Shown: positions 34,358 to 43,878, counted from the first letter of the stretch. The stretch: DNA of 64,000 nucleotides from Chryseobacterium shigense (GCF_900156575.1 NZ_FTNY01000008.1:1-64000); one strand, 5' to 3'. A program made the numbers and translations. Notes: generated by a model from the sequence alone, not told the origin.

Positions 34358-36997
34358 TTAGAATGTATAGCCTACAGTAAGATTAAATGTAGTACCTCTG
34401 TAATAGTTGGTAAGGGTATTGTTACCTTGTTCAAAATTAGTTGGGAGGTAGTTTTTATCACCAATTAAGATTTTATACTTACGGTCTAAAATATTCTGTA
34501 CAGCAAATTTTACATTCCAGTTTTTAGTCAATTGCCCTTGGTATACAAAATCTATCTGATTGAATGGTTTTTCATAGTAGTTATCCGTACCTGCACCTCC
34601 TGTTGCATAGATTTTACTTCCGGATACGTTATAAACAAGAGAGAATGTATGGGCTAAATTATTGCGGTTTTTAAGTTCGTATTTTAAATCAGCATTGATG
34701 GTATAAGGAGAAGCTCCCTGTAAACCTCTTTTGCGTAATGTTTCTCCTGTAAGTGCGAACCAGTCAGGTCTTTCCATATTTAACTGATCCTGGCTTCTCT
34801 CTACATCTGAATGCATAATAGTTGCGTTGGCTCCTAAAGTAAAGCTTCTTAAAGCTTCAGATATTCTCCCCAAACTGAAAATTCCCTCTAATTCTATTCC
34901 GAATAAATCTGCTTTTTTTGCATTAAAGAACGTGATCGTAGAACCTGTTGCATTTCCTGAAGCGACTAATGAGCGTTCAATGGCGTTGTCAATTCTTTTG
35001 GCAAATAAGTTAACAGCAAACATCTCTTTATTGGTAGGAAAGTATTCCCACTTCAAATCGAAGTTATAGTTTTCACTATTTTTAATGGCAGGATTACCTA
35101 CAATATTGACGTTATCAGGATTGATATAAGTAATTGGCATCGTCTCGATAAGGATCGGACGTGTAACAGTCTTACTGAAAGAGAACCTTAAATTATTCTT
35201 AGTATTAAGTGCTTTTTTTACGGATAATGAGGGTAAGAAGAAATCTTTATTCTTATCCAGATTAATTTTATTTTCAGCACTCTGCTCAGAATAACGGATT
35301 AGAGTCATATCATTCTCATATCTTGCTCCCAATAAGATATCCCAGGAATCACTTGGTTTAAGGTTAACGTTAGCATAACCCCCATTAATAATTTGATAGA
35401 AACTTGAGTAAAATTGGGAAACATCTGAACCTTCCTGATAATATAAATCTCCATTTCTAAGGGAAGCGTTGAAAACATCCTGAGGAGTATCAATATTAAT
35501 AACAAAAGGAGCCGATGAAGTTGATGTACGCCCGAAAATAAATCGGTAAGACGTTTTTCTGAAATCTGAGAAGCCATTATAACCTACAGCAATCTGAATA
35601 GGAAAGTCTTTTCTATCTCCCTTTTCTCCTAAAGATAATTGATATTCCGCAAAAGCTGAACCGTAGAATCTGGAGTCTACATCCAGATATTGACGGATAA
35701 TGTTATTTCCCCCGTATCGCATTGCGATGTTTTCATCCGAAAGTCTTGTTCCGGTAGTAGGATCAATACGGTTACCTTCTATAATTTTTCTGTCTGGTTG
35801 CTGATAATTATTAATAACATAGCTGGCTCCTGCTTTTACTTGATGTCTTTCATTTATTTTTTGAGAAGCTGTTAACTGCAAGTCTAAAAATCTTGAAATA
35901 TCCAACTGATTTGTTCTAAAGAAGGTAGTCTTATTAAGAACCTGTCCGTCTTTGTAGCCGTAGTTATCCTCTATAATATTATTGACGTTCTGTAAATAGA
36001 TGGCGTTTAGATTAACATTCGTTCCTTTGTTTTTATACCCTAAACCTAATAAAACTGAAGATTCTATTTCGTAATTATATTGCTTACGGTTAAGAAAATT
36101 CATGTTTTCTATAAATGAGCCTTGTCCTTGTCCTTTGAACTGATTATTATCACCGTCTTTATATTCAAATTTGCTTCCCTGGTTTAAAGAGAATAAAATT
36201 CCTAAATTTCCAGTGTCTCCCATCTTCACTTTTTGGGCAGTCGTAAATCCGATGCTTGTATTCGGCATTGATTTTACGTTGTCTACGTTCCAGGAATCTT
36301 TAAAAGAATGTAATGATTGATCCGGTGTGAATTTATAGTTGTCCGGTCTTGAGTTTCTGATCTCATCCGGCAGTCTTCTGTCTTTCGAGTTCAAACCTAA
36401 ATATCCGTTCATTCCGTCTGCCCCCTCAGCTATTTTGAAATTGTTTCTGAATGTACTCAAAGTATTCACTCCTACACTGAATTCCACTTTTGTAAAAGGC
36501 TTATCAATAGTAAGTGTTTCAATATCAAAAGTAGCTCCCGCAAAATCTCCGTAAAGGTTGGAGTTGAAGGTTTTATAGATATTCAGTTTTCCCACTACAT
36601 CGGTTGGGAACTGCTTTAAGGCAATGATCTTTTGAAACGGGTTGTTGGATGGGGATCCAAGACCGTTGATTAATAAATAATTGTATCGTTCTTCAAGACC
36701 TCTTACGAAAAGACCTCTTCCTTCTACCGTAGTAATTCCTGTTACTTTCGTAAGTCCTTGCTCTACGTTGGAAATTCCTTTTCTGGAAATCTCTTCAGCA
36801 CTTACAGCCTGCTTTTGAATAATCGCTTTTCTTTGTTCTCCTAATACGGCAGTTTCAGTTTTCTTGTTGCTGCTTCCCTGGATTACTACGCCATCAATTT
36901 TTTTCTCCTTAATGATCGTGTCCTGCTTCGTTTCCTGAGCGTAAAACATCGATCCGGATAAAAATAAGACCGCAATGCTAAGTTTATTAATTTTCAT
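34358..36997 (-). CDS. TonB-dependent outer membrane receptor
   Basis: An 879-residue receptor. Signal peptide 1-20 (ending FYAQ), a short N-terminal stretch ending VVIQGSSNKKTETAVL, a plug domain (about 40-165) with VEGRGLFVRGLEERYNYLLINGLGSPS and QFPTDVVGKLNIYKTFNSNLYGDFAGATFDI, and a beta-barrel ending FNLTVGYTF. It lacks the carboxypeptidase-like N-terminal domain of SusC proteins. It is divergent from a PhoB/PhoR-like system, so phosphate-linked regulation is possible; the substrate is unknown. The ATG at 36997 opens the signal peptide; longer starts overlap the promoter region. Confidence 0.88.
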   Translation of the reverse strand: MKINKLSIAVLFLSGSMFYAQETKQDTIIKEKKIDGVVIQGSSNKKTETAVLGEQRKAIIQKQAVSAEEISRKGISNVEQGLTKVTGITTVEGRGLFVRGLEERYNYLLINGLGSPSNNPFQKIIALKQFPTDVVGKLNIYKTFNSNLYGDFAGATFDIETLTIDKPFTKVEFSVGVNTLSTFRNNFKIAEGADGMNGYLGLNSKDRRLPDEIRNSRPDNYKFTPDQSLHSFKDSWNVDNVKSMPNTSIGFTTAQKVKMGDTGNLGILFSLNQGSKFEYKDGDNNQFKGQGQGSFIENMNFLNRKQYNYEIESSVLLGLGYKNKGTNVNLNAIYLQNVNNIIEDNYGYKDGQVLNKTTFFRTNQLDISRFLDLQLTASQKINERHQVKAGASYVINNYQQPDRKIIEGNRIDPTTGTRLSDENIAMRYGGNNIIRQYLDVDSRFYGSAFAEYQLSLGEKGDRKDFPIQIAVGYNGFSDFRKTSYRFIFGRTSTSSAPFVINIDTPQDVFNASLRNGDLYYQEGSDVSQFYSSFYQIINGGYANVNLKPSDSWDILLGARYENDMTLIRYSEQSAENKINLDKNKDFFLPSLSVKKALNTKNNLRFSFSKTVTRPILIETMPITYINPDNVNIVGNPAIKNSENYNFDLKWEYFPTNKEMFAVNLFAKRIDNAIERSLVASGNATGSTITFFNAKKADLFGIELEGIFSLGRISEALRSFTLGANATIMHSDVERSQDQLNMERPDWFALTGETLRKRGLQGASPYTINADLKYELKNRNNLAHTFSLVYNVSGSKIYATGGAGTDNYYEKPFNQIDFVYQGQLTKNWNVKFAVQNILDRKYKILIGDKNYLPTNFEQGNNTLTNYYRGTTFNLTVGYTF

Positions 36998-37169
36998 TAT
37001 CTTACTTACTTTATTTACTAGATTCTTTCGGTGCAAAGGAATAAAAGATAAGTGGGGTAAGTGGTTTAGTGAATTTTAATTTTTCCTTAACTAAACATTA
37101 AGAAAAGACCATTATTGTTAACTTTATGTGAACGATAATAGATTTGTTCATCTGTGCTTTAAAATTTAT

Positions 37170-37177
37170 TAACTTTG
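37170..37177 (+). promoter_or_regulatory. -7 promoter box TAACTTTG of the response regulator gene
   Basis: Matches TAnnTTTG and lies 18 bp before the ATG at 37196. A TTG at 37144-37146 is 23 bp upstream, longer than the optimal 19. Confidence 0.5.
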
Positions 37178-37195
37178 ACTCAGTAAAAATTTAAA

Positions 37196-37876
37196 ATGAA
37201 CCAAAAGAAAATACTCTTAATAGACGACGAACTGGATATTTTAGAGATTCTGTCTTACAACCTGGAAAAAGAAGGCTACGACATCTATACTGCTACCAAC
37301 GGTAACGAAGGGATAGAAAAAGCCAAAGAGATCATTCCAGACCTTATCCTTTTAGATGTGATGATGCCGGAAAAAGATGGGATCGAAACCTGTCAGGAAC
37401 TTCGTAAAGTAAAAGAACTGCAGAAAACATTGATTGTTTTTCTTTCCGCCAGAAGCGAAGAGTTTTCACAATTAGCAGGATTTCAGGCTGGCGCCAACGA
37501 TTATATCGTGAAGCTGATCAAACCGAAAATCCTTACTTCTAAAGTAAATGCTTTATTACAGCTGACTTCTCAGGTGTCAGACAACGCTAAATTAATTGAG
37601 ATCGGAGATTTGGTCATTGATAAAGACAATTTCAGAGTTTCCAAAAGCGGACAGCAGTTCCTTCTTCCTAAAAAAGAATTCGACCTGCTTTATCTTCTGG
37701 CTTCAAATACAGAAAAAGTATTTAAAAGAGAAGAAATTCTGGAAAAAGTTTGGGGTAATGATGTGATCGTGGGAGAAAGAACCATTGACGTACACATCAG
37801 AAGATTAAGAGAGAAACTGGGAATCAATACCATTCAGACATTAAAGGGAATCGGCTATAAACTTATCGTTTTATAA
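37196..37876 (+). CDS. OmpR/PhoB family response regulator
   Basis: A 226-residue transcription factor. The receiver domain (1-120) has the acidic pocket DDE at 10-12 and the phosphoacceptor D54 in LLDVMMP. S84 and K106 complete the switch. The residue after K106 is leucine (VKLIKP), where the family nearly always has proline. The C-terminal winged helix (about 130-226) has KEFDLLYLLASN, REEILEKVW and TIDVHIRRLREKLG. The kinase gene follows 42 bp later. Resemblance to PhoB is at family level; the signal is not known. Confidence 0.9.
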   Translation: MNQKKILLIDDELDILEILSYNLEKEGYDIYTATNGNEGIEKAKEIIPDLILLDVMMPEKDGIETCQELRKVKELQKTLIVFLSARSEEFSQLAGFQAGANDYIVKLIKPKILTSKVNALLQLTSQVSDNAKLIEIGDLVIDKDNFRVSKSGQQFLLPKKEFDLLYLLASNTEKVFKREEILEKVWGNDVIVGERTIDVHIRRLREKLGINTIQTLKGIGYKLIVL

Positions 37877-37918
37877 TTTAAATTTCCCACTTTATATAAC
37901 CAATAAAAACTTGTAAAA

Positions 37919-38950
37919 TTGAAATTTTACAGACTTACACTCGTCGCCTCGTGTCTTCTGACACTGGTGATGTTTCTTTTAGTCATCATTTTTGATTCAC
38001 TGAAGGACATCTATTACCGGACCCCATTTTTTAAAGTAGGCCTTTTTATCTGTCTGGTCCTCATTTTTATGATCAACTATGTGGTGCTGGAACTTCTGTT
38101 CAATTACTACGGAAAAAAGCAGGTTCGCGGACTTTCGCAAATGCTTCCGCAGGAAATTGTTAATGATAATAATGAGAATATTACCATTAGAGAACTGGGA
38201 GAAAGATTTTCGGATCTTAACCAGCAGCAGGTAACGGAGATCGACATGATGAAGGAAATGGAGAGTTACCGTAAAGAATACATCGGAAATGTTTCCCATG
38301 AACTTAAAACCCCCTTGTTTTCCATTCAAGGGTATGTAGAAACACTCAGAGACGGTGGCGTTGATAATCTTACCATCCGCGACAAATACCTTGAGAGGAT
38401 CGACAAATCCGTTGAAAGATTGATTGCGATTGTTACAGACCTCGATATGATCAATCGTCTTGAAGCAGGAGAAATCAGCATTAATACTTCAAAATTTGAC
38501 GTTAATCTTCTGATCAAGGAAATTTTTGACCTTCTTGAATTTGAAGCAGAAAAACATAATACAACACTTCAGATCCAGACCCTTCACCCTCAGATTTTTG
38601 TAGATGCCGATAAACAGAAAATTTCGCAGGTTTTTATTAATTTAATTTCCAATGCGATCCATTATGCCAACAGACAGGAAGCAAAAGTTGTGGTAAAAAC
38701 CAGTGTCCTCAAAAATAAAGTACTGATTGAAGTTATTGATAACGGAATGGGAATTAAAGCAGAAATTCTTCCCAGAATTTTTGAAAGATTCTACCGTGTG
38801 GAAACCAGCAGAAGCAGAAGGGAAGGGGGTTCAGGACTTGGACTTGCTATCGTAAAACATATCCTCGAAGCCCATAACGAAAATATCACGGTAGAAAGTG
38901 TTTATCTTGAAGGAACTAAATTTAGCTTTATGCTGGAAAAAAGTAAATAA
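37919..38950 (+). CDS. PhoR-like sensor histidine kinase
   Basis: A 343-residue membrane kinase. Two membrane helices (about 7-26 and 40-62) enclose a very short periplasmic loop, so sensing is probably within the membrane or through a partner. There is no clear HAMP or PAS domain. The DHp helix holds the phosphorylated histidine in GNVSHELKTPL, and the ATPase domain shows NLISNAIHYA, DNGMGI and GSGLGLAIVKH. It is paired with the regulator upstream. The start must be TTG at 37919, because the next in-frame ATG would remove the first membrane helix. Confidence 0.9.
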   Translation: MKFYRLTLVASCLLTLVMFLLVIIFDSLKDIYYRTPFFKVGLFICLVLIFMINYVVLELLFNYYGKKQVRGLSQMLPQEIVNDNNENITIRELGERFSDLNQQQVTEIDMMKEMESYRKEYIGNVSHELKTPLFSIQGYVETLRDGGVDNLTIRDKYLERIDKSVERLIAIVTDLDMINRLEAGEISINTSKFDVNLLIKEIFDLLEFEAEKHNTTLQIQTLHPQIFVDADKQKISQVFINLISNAIHYANRQEAKVVVKTSVLKNKVLIEVIDNGMGIKAEILPRIFERFYRVETSRSRREGGSGLGLAIVKHILEAHNENITVESVYLEGTKFSFMLEKSK

Positions 38951-39003
38951 TTCCGGTAAAATGTATGAAAAAAAAATATTTTAAAAAATCGTGAAATATT
39001 TTT

Positions 39004-39031
39004 TTGTCACCTCTCATTTATTATATATTTG
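39004..39031 (+). promoter_or_regulatory. Promoter TTG-N17-TATATTTG
   Basis: TTG at 39004-39006 and TATATTTG at 39024-39031 form a near-consensus Bacteroidota promoter 53 bp upstream of the pRiA4b-like gene. Confidence 0.65.
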
Positions 39032-39084
39032 CAACAGAGATTTATCATAATAATTAAGGCAAAAAAGTAATTTAAGAAACTGAT

Positions 39085-39684
39085 ATGGTTTACAAGATCC
39101 GCGTAATATTAGATGCGAAAGAGGATATTTTCCGTGATATTGAAGTAAAAGGAAAGCAATCACTATGGAACTTACATTTGGGAATTAAAAGTGCGTTCAA
39201 TCTGCAGGGAGATGAGCTATCTACTTTTAATATGTTGGAAGATGACGGGACAATACTTAAAAGTGTTCCCCTGGAAGATATGAGCGATGATGGTGATGGC
39301 GAAATTATGTCGGATGTGTACATTGATGAAGCTTTTGGAAATGAAGGCGACAAAGCTCAGTTCCAGTACGGGCTTCTTGATCTTTGGGAATTTTTCTGCG
39401 AGCTTGTAGAAATTATCGAAGAAACAAAAGGGGTTAATTATCCTATTACCGTATACAGATTCGGAAACGTTCCGTTAAAAGCGCCAAGCAAAAGCGGAAA
39501 TGGAGGAGGATCAAAGAAAAGATCAGCAATGCCTCTTTTGGATGATGATTTTAGCTTTGATGATGACTTTGGCGTAAGCACCAGTTTTGAAGATGAGGAT
39601 GATGACAGCTTCGATGATGATGAAGAGGACAGCTTCGATGATGATGTTTTCGAGGATGAAGAAGACAACGACGATGAAAGATAA
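39085..39684 (+). CDS. pRiA4b ORF-3-like domain protein with acidic tail
   Basis: A 199-residue cytosolic protein. Residues 1-130 show the pRiA4b ORF-3-like fold: YKIRVILDAKEDIFRDIEVKG, LWNLHLGIKSAFNL, then YGLLDLWEFFCELVEI. A basic glycine-serine linker (SKSGNGGGSKKR) leads to a 50-residue tail made almost only of D, E, S and F. The family was named from plasmid and IS elements, but chromosomal copies are common and their role is unknown. The acidic tail could mimic nucleic acid or bind basic proteins. It has its own promoter and terminator. Confidence 0.8.
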   Translation: MVYKIRVILDAKEDIFRDIEVKGKQSLWNLHLGIKSAFNLQGDELSTFNMLEDDGTILKSVPLEDMSDDGDGEIMSDVYIDEAFGNEGDKAQFQYGLLDLWEFFCELVEIIEETKGVNYPITVYRFGNVPLKAPSKSGNGGGSKKRSAMPLLDDDFSFDDDFGVSTSFEDEDDDSFDDDEEDSFDDDVFEDEEDNDDER

Positions 39685-39702
39685 CTTCTGAATACAACAT
39701 AC

Positions 39703-39732
39703 AGCCCTGGATTTTTTGTCCGGGGCTTTTTT
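39703..39732 (+). terminator. Rho-independent terminator
   Basis: AGCCCTGG pairs with CCGGGGCT (one G-T position), followed by six T. Confidence 0.8.
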
Positions 39733-39733
39733 A

Positions 39734-39868
39734 TGTCAATGGTGAATTTTGCTTCGCAAGTTAATAGTCAATTATGACCGTTGTTAAAATTCACTATGGA
39801 CGATTTGCCATTCACAAAAAATTTGATGTGAAATGTCAATTTAGCTACGCAAGTCAAAAGTGAATTTT
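39734..39868. repeat. Dispersed intergenic repeat, two copies
   Basis: Segments 39734-39773 and 39832-39868 share GTCAAT, then a GCTTCGCAAG or GCTACGCAAG core, then GTCAA or TTAATAGTCAA. An inverted AAATTCACTATGGA lies between. The 305-bp gap 39685-39990 has no gene. Confidence 0.7.
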
Positions 39869-39990
39869 AAGAAAGTATATTGATTAATTGATCCTTGACG
39901 GTTCACTTGGGAAGCAATATTCACGTTTCATAACTCACAATCCATCTTCACACACTTCATTTTTCCTTACTTTTGTTAAAAAATAGAGAG

Positions 39991-41337
39991 ATGAAGAAAT
40001 TAATTCTATTAGCAATAATTGGTCTGGGAATTGTTTCCTGTACCACTCAAAATACAAAAAACACTATGGATCTGCCTAAAGAATGGAAGCACACGACGAA
40101 TATCTACGAAGTCAATATAAGACAATATACCCCTGAAGGAACCTTCAAAGCATTTGAAAAAGAAATGCCCCGCCTGAAAAAAATGGGGGTCCGGACTCTT
40201 TGGTTAATGCCCATAACCCCTATTGCCCAACAGAATAAAAAAGGAAGTCTCGGAAGTCCTTACGCAGCCTCAGATTATACTTCCATTAATCCTGAATTTG
40301 GAACAATGAATGATTTCAAGCATATGATCAATGAAGCTCACAGATTAGGCTTCAAAGTCATCATAGACTGGGTGGCCAATCATACCGGATGGGATCATGT
40401 CTGGACAAAGACCCATCCCGAATTCTATCTGAAAGATCCGGATGGAAAATTTCATATCGCTTCCGGAATGGATGATATCATTGAACTGGATTACAAAAAC
40501 AAGGAGATGAGATTGGCTATGATTGATGCCATGAAATTCTGGGTGAAAGAAACGGGTATTGACGGTTTCAGATGCGACCTTGCTTCCTGGGTGGAAGTTG
40601 ATTTCTGGCAACAGGCACGTCCGGAAGTGGAAAAAATAAAACCACTTTTCTGGTTGGGAGAATTTGACGAGCTGGAAAGCCCTGAATACGGAAAAGTATT
40701 TGATGCCAGCTATTCGTGGAAATGGATGCATACCTCTGCAGACTATTACAAAAAAAATGAACCTCTTCAGGAACTTAAAGAGTTGCTGAAGCAATACTCT
40801 AAAATTGGAGACAACTCAATGAGAGCTTGGTTTACGGCCAATCACGATGAAAATTCATGGAACGGAACAGAATATGAAAAATACGGAGTCATTGCAAAAC
40901 CAATGGCCGTATTCTCCGCAACCTGGAACGGTGTACCGCTGCTGTATTCAGGTCAGGAACTTCCCAATATGAAGAGACTTGAGTTTTTTGAAAAAGACGC
41001 GATCAAATGGACCAATACCTACCAGATGGCAGAATTTTATAAAACTTTGCTGGACCTAAAAACTTCCAATCCTGCATTAAGAGGCGGAGATGCCAATGTC
41101 TCGACTTATTTGCTGAATACAACAGCCAATGATAAAATCTTAGCTTATGTAAGAAAGAACGGAAATAATGAAGTGCTCGTAGTTCTCAATATGTCAAAAG
41201 AACCGGTCACCTTTACCATCGAAGACGAAAATCTTGCAGGAACTTTCAGAAATATTTTTGACCGCACAAAAAGAGATTTTAATAGTGGAAAAGATTTCAA
41301 TTTTAAAGTTTCAGATTATGACGTTTTTGAAAAATAA
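39991..41337 (+). CDS. GH13 alpha-amylase family lipoprotein
   Basis: A 448-residue glycoside hydrolase with a lipoprotein signal (LAIIGLGIVSC, cysteine at about 16). The family 13 barrel has DWVANHTGWDH, the nucleophile D196 in DGFRCDLASW, the acid/base E224 in WLGEFDE and the stabiliser D286 in TANHDENSW. It should act on alpha-glucans or maltodextrins in the periplasm or on the surface. An oligo-1,6-glucosidase, neopullulanase or maltogenic specificity cannot be told apart. It stands alone, away from any SusCD pair. The ATG at 39991 starts the signal peptide. Confidence 0.9.
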   Translation: MKKLILLAIIGLGIVSCTTQNTKNTMDLPKEWKHTTNIYEVNIRQYTPEGTFKAFEKEMPRLKKMGVRTLWLMPITPIAQQNKKGSLGSPYAASDYTSINPEFGTMNDFKHMINEAHRLGFKVIIDWVANHTGWDHVWTKTHPEFYLKDPDGKFHIASGMDDIIELDYKNKEMRLAMIDAMKFWVKETGIDGFRCDLASWVEVDFWQQARPEVEKIKPLFWLGEFDELESPEYGKVFDASYSWKWMHTSADYYKKNEPLQELKELLKQYSKIGDNSMRAWFTANHDENSWNGTEYEKYGVIAKPMAVFSATWNGVPLLYSGQELPNMKRLEFFEKDAIKWTNTYQMAEFYKTLLDLKTSNPALRGGDANVSTYLLNTTANDKILAYVRKNGNNEVLVVLNMSKEPVTFTIEDENLAGTFRNIFDRTKRDFNSGKDFNFKVSDYDVFEK

Positions 41338-41374
41338 AAATTCATAAAGTAAAGGTTGAAATATTATACCTATT

Positions 41375-41406
41375 CAATAAGGGCGGGCTTTGGCCCGCTT
41401 ATTTTT
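41375..41406 (+). terminator. Rho-independent terminator after GH13
   Basis: AATAAGGGCGGGC pairs with GCCCGCTTATT, with a bulged G pair, followed by a run of T. Confidence 0.85.
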
Positions 41407-41515
41407 TGCATATTTGCAGTCAGTATAATCTTATATTTATATTTTTAATTTACGAAAAGAGATCCTTTGGGAGAGTGAAGATGGAAAAATCGCTGAATAA
41501 GAAAAACAAGAAGGC

Positions 41516-41956
41516 ATGAATAAACAGGAATTATTAAACATCATAAAAACAAAGATCACAGACAAAATCCGGAATTTTGAAAACCTGATCGCAGAAACCC
41601 GTGCTTCCAGTAATGATACTAAAAGTTCAATGGGGGATAAATATGAAACCGGACGCGAAATGCTTCAGCAGGAGATCAATAATCTTCAGAGGCAGCTCAA
41701 CGAATCTTTGAACCAACTTTCTGTTATTCATAAAATATCTATTGAACCTACGGATAAAGTACAGAATGGCGCTCTCGTTAAAACCGATAAGGGCTTCTTT
41801 TATATTGCAGCATCTGCAGGCGAAATTGTGTATGAAAATCAAAAGCTTATGGCTATCTCTGCAGAATCTCCACTGGTAAAAGCAATGTCAGGCAAGAAAG
41901 CAGGCGAGGTATTTTCAGTCAATATGATATCTCAAACGATTCTGAGTATAGAATAA
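41516..41956 (+). CDS. GreA/GreB-like C-terminal domain protein
   Basis: A 146-residue protein with an N-terminal coiled coil (about 5-70, including SSMGDKYETGREMLQQEINNLQRQL) and a C-terminal FKBP-like GreA/GreB domain (VQNGALVKTDKGFFYIAAS to GEVFSVNMISQTILSIE). The layout resembles transcript cleavage factors that enter the RNA polymerase secondary channel. Acidic residues at the coiled-coil tip are less clear than in GreA, so it could be a polymerase-binding relative that does not stimulate cleavage. Such proteins are often misnamed as acyl carrier synthases in databases. Confidence 0.65.
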   Translation: MNKQELLNIIKTKITDKIRNFENLIAETRASSNDTKSSMGDKYETGREMLQQEINNLQRQLNESLNQLSVIHKISIEPTDKVQNGALVKTDKGFFYIAASAGEIVYENQKLMAISAESPLVKAMSGKKAGEVFSVNMISQTILSIE

Positions 41957-42079
41957 CAGAATCATTTGATCTCACTACTTATAATTAGGTTTATATTTTC
42001 TATATTAAATATTTAACAAAATCAGTCAGGATATAATGTTTTATTGTTATTGAATCGTTATTTATTTTAATTTTTTAAA

Positions 42080-42110
42080 TTGATTTTACAATAATTTAGT
42101 ATTATTTTTG
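42080..42110 (+). promoter_or_regulatory. Promoter TTG-N20-TATTTTTG
   Basis: TTG at 42080-42082 and TATTTTTG at 42103-42110 are 20 bp apart in a very AT-rich region. It is the best match upstream of the SDR gene and leaves a leader of about 95 bp. Confidence 0.6.
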
Positions 42111-42212
42111 TAAAATTAAGAAAAATTTATTGTTAAAATTTCAAATAATATCGGTTTTTGTGGTAACTTGAAGATAGTTATTTAAGTAAAAAACATATTA
42201 AATTTTATCAAT

Positions 42213-42962
42213 ATGGGAATTTTAGAAAGCAAAGTAGCACTCGTAACAGGGGCAGGTTCAGGAATCGGATTAGCCGTAGCTCAGCTTTACGCTAGGGAAG
42301 GTGCAAAAGTTATTGTATCAGATATTAATAAAGAACATGGTAAAGAAGCGGTAGAAAAGATTAAGTCAGAAGGAGGTGAAGCTTCATTTGTAAAAGCGGA
42401 TACTTCCAGCGCAGAAGACGTGGAAAGTCTTGTCAGAAAAACTGCCGAGATTTATGGAAGACTGGACATTGCTTGCAATAATGCAGGAATTGGCGGAGAA
42501 GCAGCTTTAACAGGGGATTACAGTCTTGACAGCTGGAGGAAAGTTTTAAGTGTTAATCTTGATGGCGTATTTTATGGCTGCAAGTATGAAATCCTGGAAA
42601 TGGAGAAAAACGGTGGAGGAGTAATCATTAATATGGCGTCTATTCATGGTACGGTAGCGGCACCGCTTTCTTCAGCATACACAACAGCAAAACATGCAGT
42701 AGTAGGGCTCACCAAAAATATAGGAGCAGAATATGGACAAAAGGGGATCCGGTGCAATGCAGTAGGGCCCGGATATATTGATACCCCTCTTTTACAGGAA
42801 ATGGAGGAAGACAAAAAGGAGGTTTTGGTAGCGAAACATCCCATAGGACGTCTTGGGACCGCTCAGGAAGTGGCAGAATTGGTTTTATTTCTAAGCTCAG
42901 ATAAATCTTCATTTATTACAGGAGCTTATTATCTTATAGACGGCGGATATACAGCTGTTTAA
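42213..42962 (+). CDS. Short-chain dehydrogenase/reductase
   Basis: A 249-residue classical SDR. The nucleotide-binding motif TGAGSGIG is at 12-19, with D at the end of strand two (IVSDINK), which favours NAD(H). NNAG lies near residue 90, and the catalytic S143, Y156 and K160 appear in NMASIHG and YTTAK. The C-terminal GAYYLIDGGYTAV matches the family. The substrate is unknown. The long AT-rich leader and the stand-alone position suggest individual regulation. Confidence 0.9.
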   Translation: MGILESKVALVTGAGSGIGLAVAQLYAREGAKVIVSDINKEHGKEAVEKIKSEGGEASFVKADTSSAEDVESLVRKTAEIYGRLDIACNNAGIGGEAALTGDYSLDSWRKVLSVNLDGVFYGCKYEILEMEKNGGGVIINMASIHGTVAAPLSSAYTTAKHAVVGLTKNIGAEYGQKGIRCNAVGPGYIDTPLLQEMEEDKKEVLVAKHPIGRLGTAQEVAELVLFLSSDKSSFITGAYYLIDGGYTAV

Positions 42963-43052
42963 TAAAAAATCAGCATCAGCGATATACAAAGCATTCATGA
43001 AAGTGAGTGCTTTTTTATGACCTATGATAACTCAAAATCGGTTAGTTTTTTC

Positions 43053-43060
43053 TAAATTTG
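43053..43060 (+). promoter_or_regulatory. -7 promoter box TAAATTTG upstream of thyA
   Basis: TAAATTTG fits TAnnTTTG, 23 bp before the thyA start. Confidence 0.5.
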
Positions 43061-43083
43061 AACCATAAAAAAGCGCTTTCAAA

Positions 43084-43878
43084 ATGCAAAACTACCTGAA
43101 CCTTTTACAGCATATTTTAGATAACGGAACAGATAAGACCGATAGAACAGGAACCGGAACCAGAAGTGTTTTCGGGTATCAGCTGAGGTATGATCTGTCA
43201 AAAGGTTTTCCTATGGTGACCACCAAAAAAGTACATTTGAAATCCATTATCTATGAACTGCTTTGGTTTTTGAAAGGCGATACCAATGTCAAATATCTGA
43301 ATGACAATGGAGTAAGTATCTGGGACGAATGGGCAAATGAAAACGGTGATCTAGGTCCCGTTTACGGGGCACAGTGGAGAAGCTGGCAGGGGGCCGATGG
43401 AAAAGTTGTGGATCAGATCACAGAAGTAATTGATCAGATCAAGAAAAACCCTGACTCCAGAAGACTGATCGTTTCTGCATGGAATGCTGCTGAAATTCCC
43501 AATATGGCACTGGCACCATGCCACGCACTATTCCAGTTTTATGTAGCAGACGGAAAACTTTCACTGCAATTGTATCAAAGAAGCGCTGATGTATTTTTGG
43601 GCGTGCCTTTCAATATTGCAAGTTATGCGTTATTACTCATGATGGTAGCACAGGTGTGTGATCTTGAAGTTGGAGACTATGTCCACAGCTTCGGAGATGT
43701 TCATATTTACAACAACCATTTTGAGCAGGTGAACAGACAGCTTTCCAGAGATCCGAGACCACTTCCGGTAATGAAACTGAATCCGGAGATCAAAGATATC
43801 TTCAGCTTTACTTTTGAAGATTTTACCCTTGAAAATTATGATCCGCATCCGGGAATCAAGGCTCCGGTAGCGATCTGA
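43084..43878 (+). CDS. thyA: Thymidylate synthase
   Basis: It methylates dUMP to dTMP using methylene-tetrahydrofolate. The 264-residue protein has exactly the E. coli length and the catalytic cysteine at C146 in [14 protein letters not shown]. Further family segments are [52 protein letters not shown] and the C-terminal APVAI. It is coupled to the next gene by an ATGA overlap. No dihydrofolate reductase gene follows, unlike many genomes. Confidence 0.97.
   Translation: MQNYLNLLQHILDNGTDKTDRTGTGTRSVFGYQLRYDLSKGFPMVTTKKVHLKSIIYELLWFLKGDTNVKYLNDNGVSIWDEWANENGDLGPVYGAQWRSWQGADGKVVDQITEVIDQIKKNPDSRRLIVSAWNAAEIPNMALAPCHALFQFYVADGKLSLQLYQRSADVFLGVPFNIASYALLLMMVAQVCDLEVGDYVHSFGDVHIYNNHFEQVNRQLSRDPRPLPVMKLNPEIKDIFSFTFEDFTLENYDPHPGIKAPVAI

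Noticed and set aside
39085-39684. pRiA4b-like gene as evidence of a transposon
   Set aside because: No transposase, terminal repeat or composition change surrounds it; it has ordinary chromosomal promoter and terminator signals.
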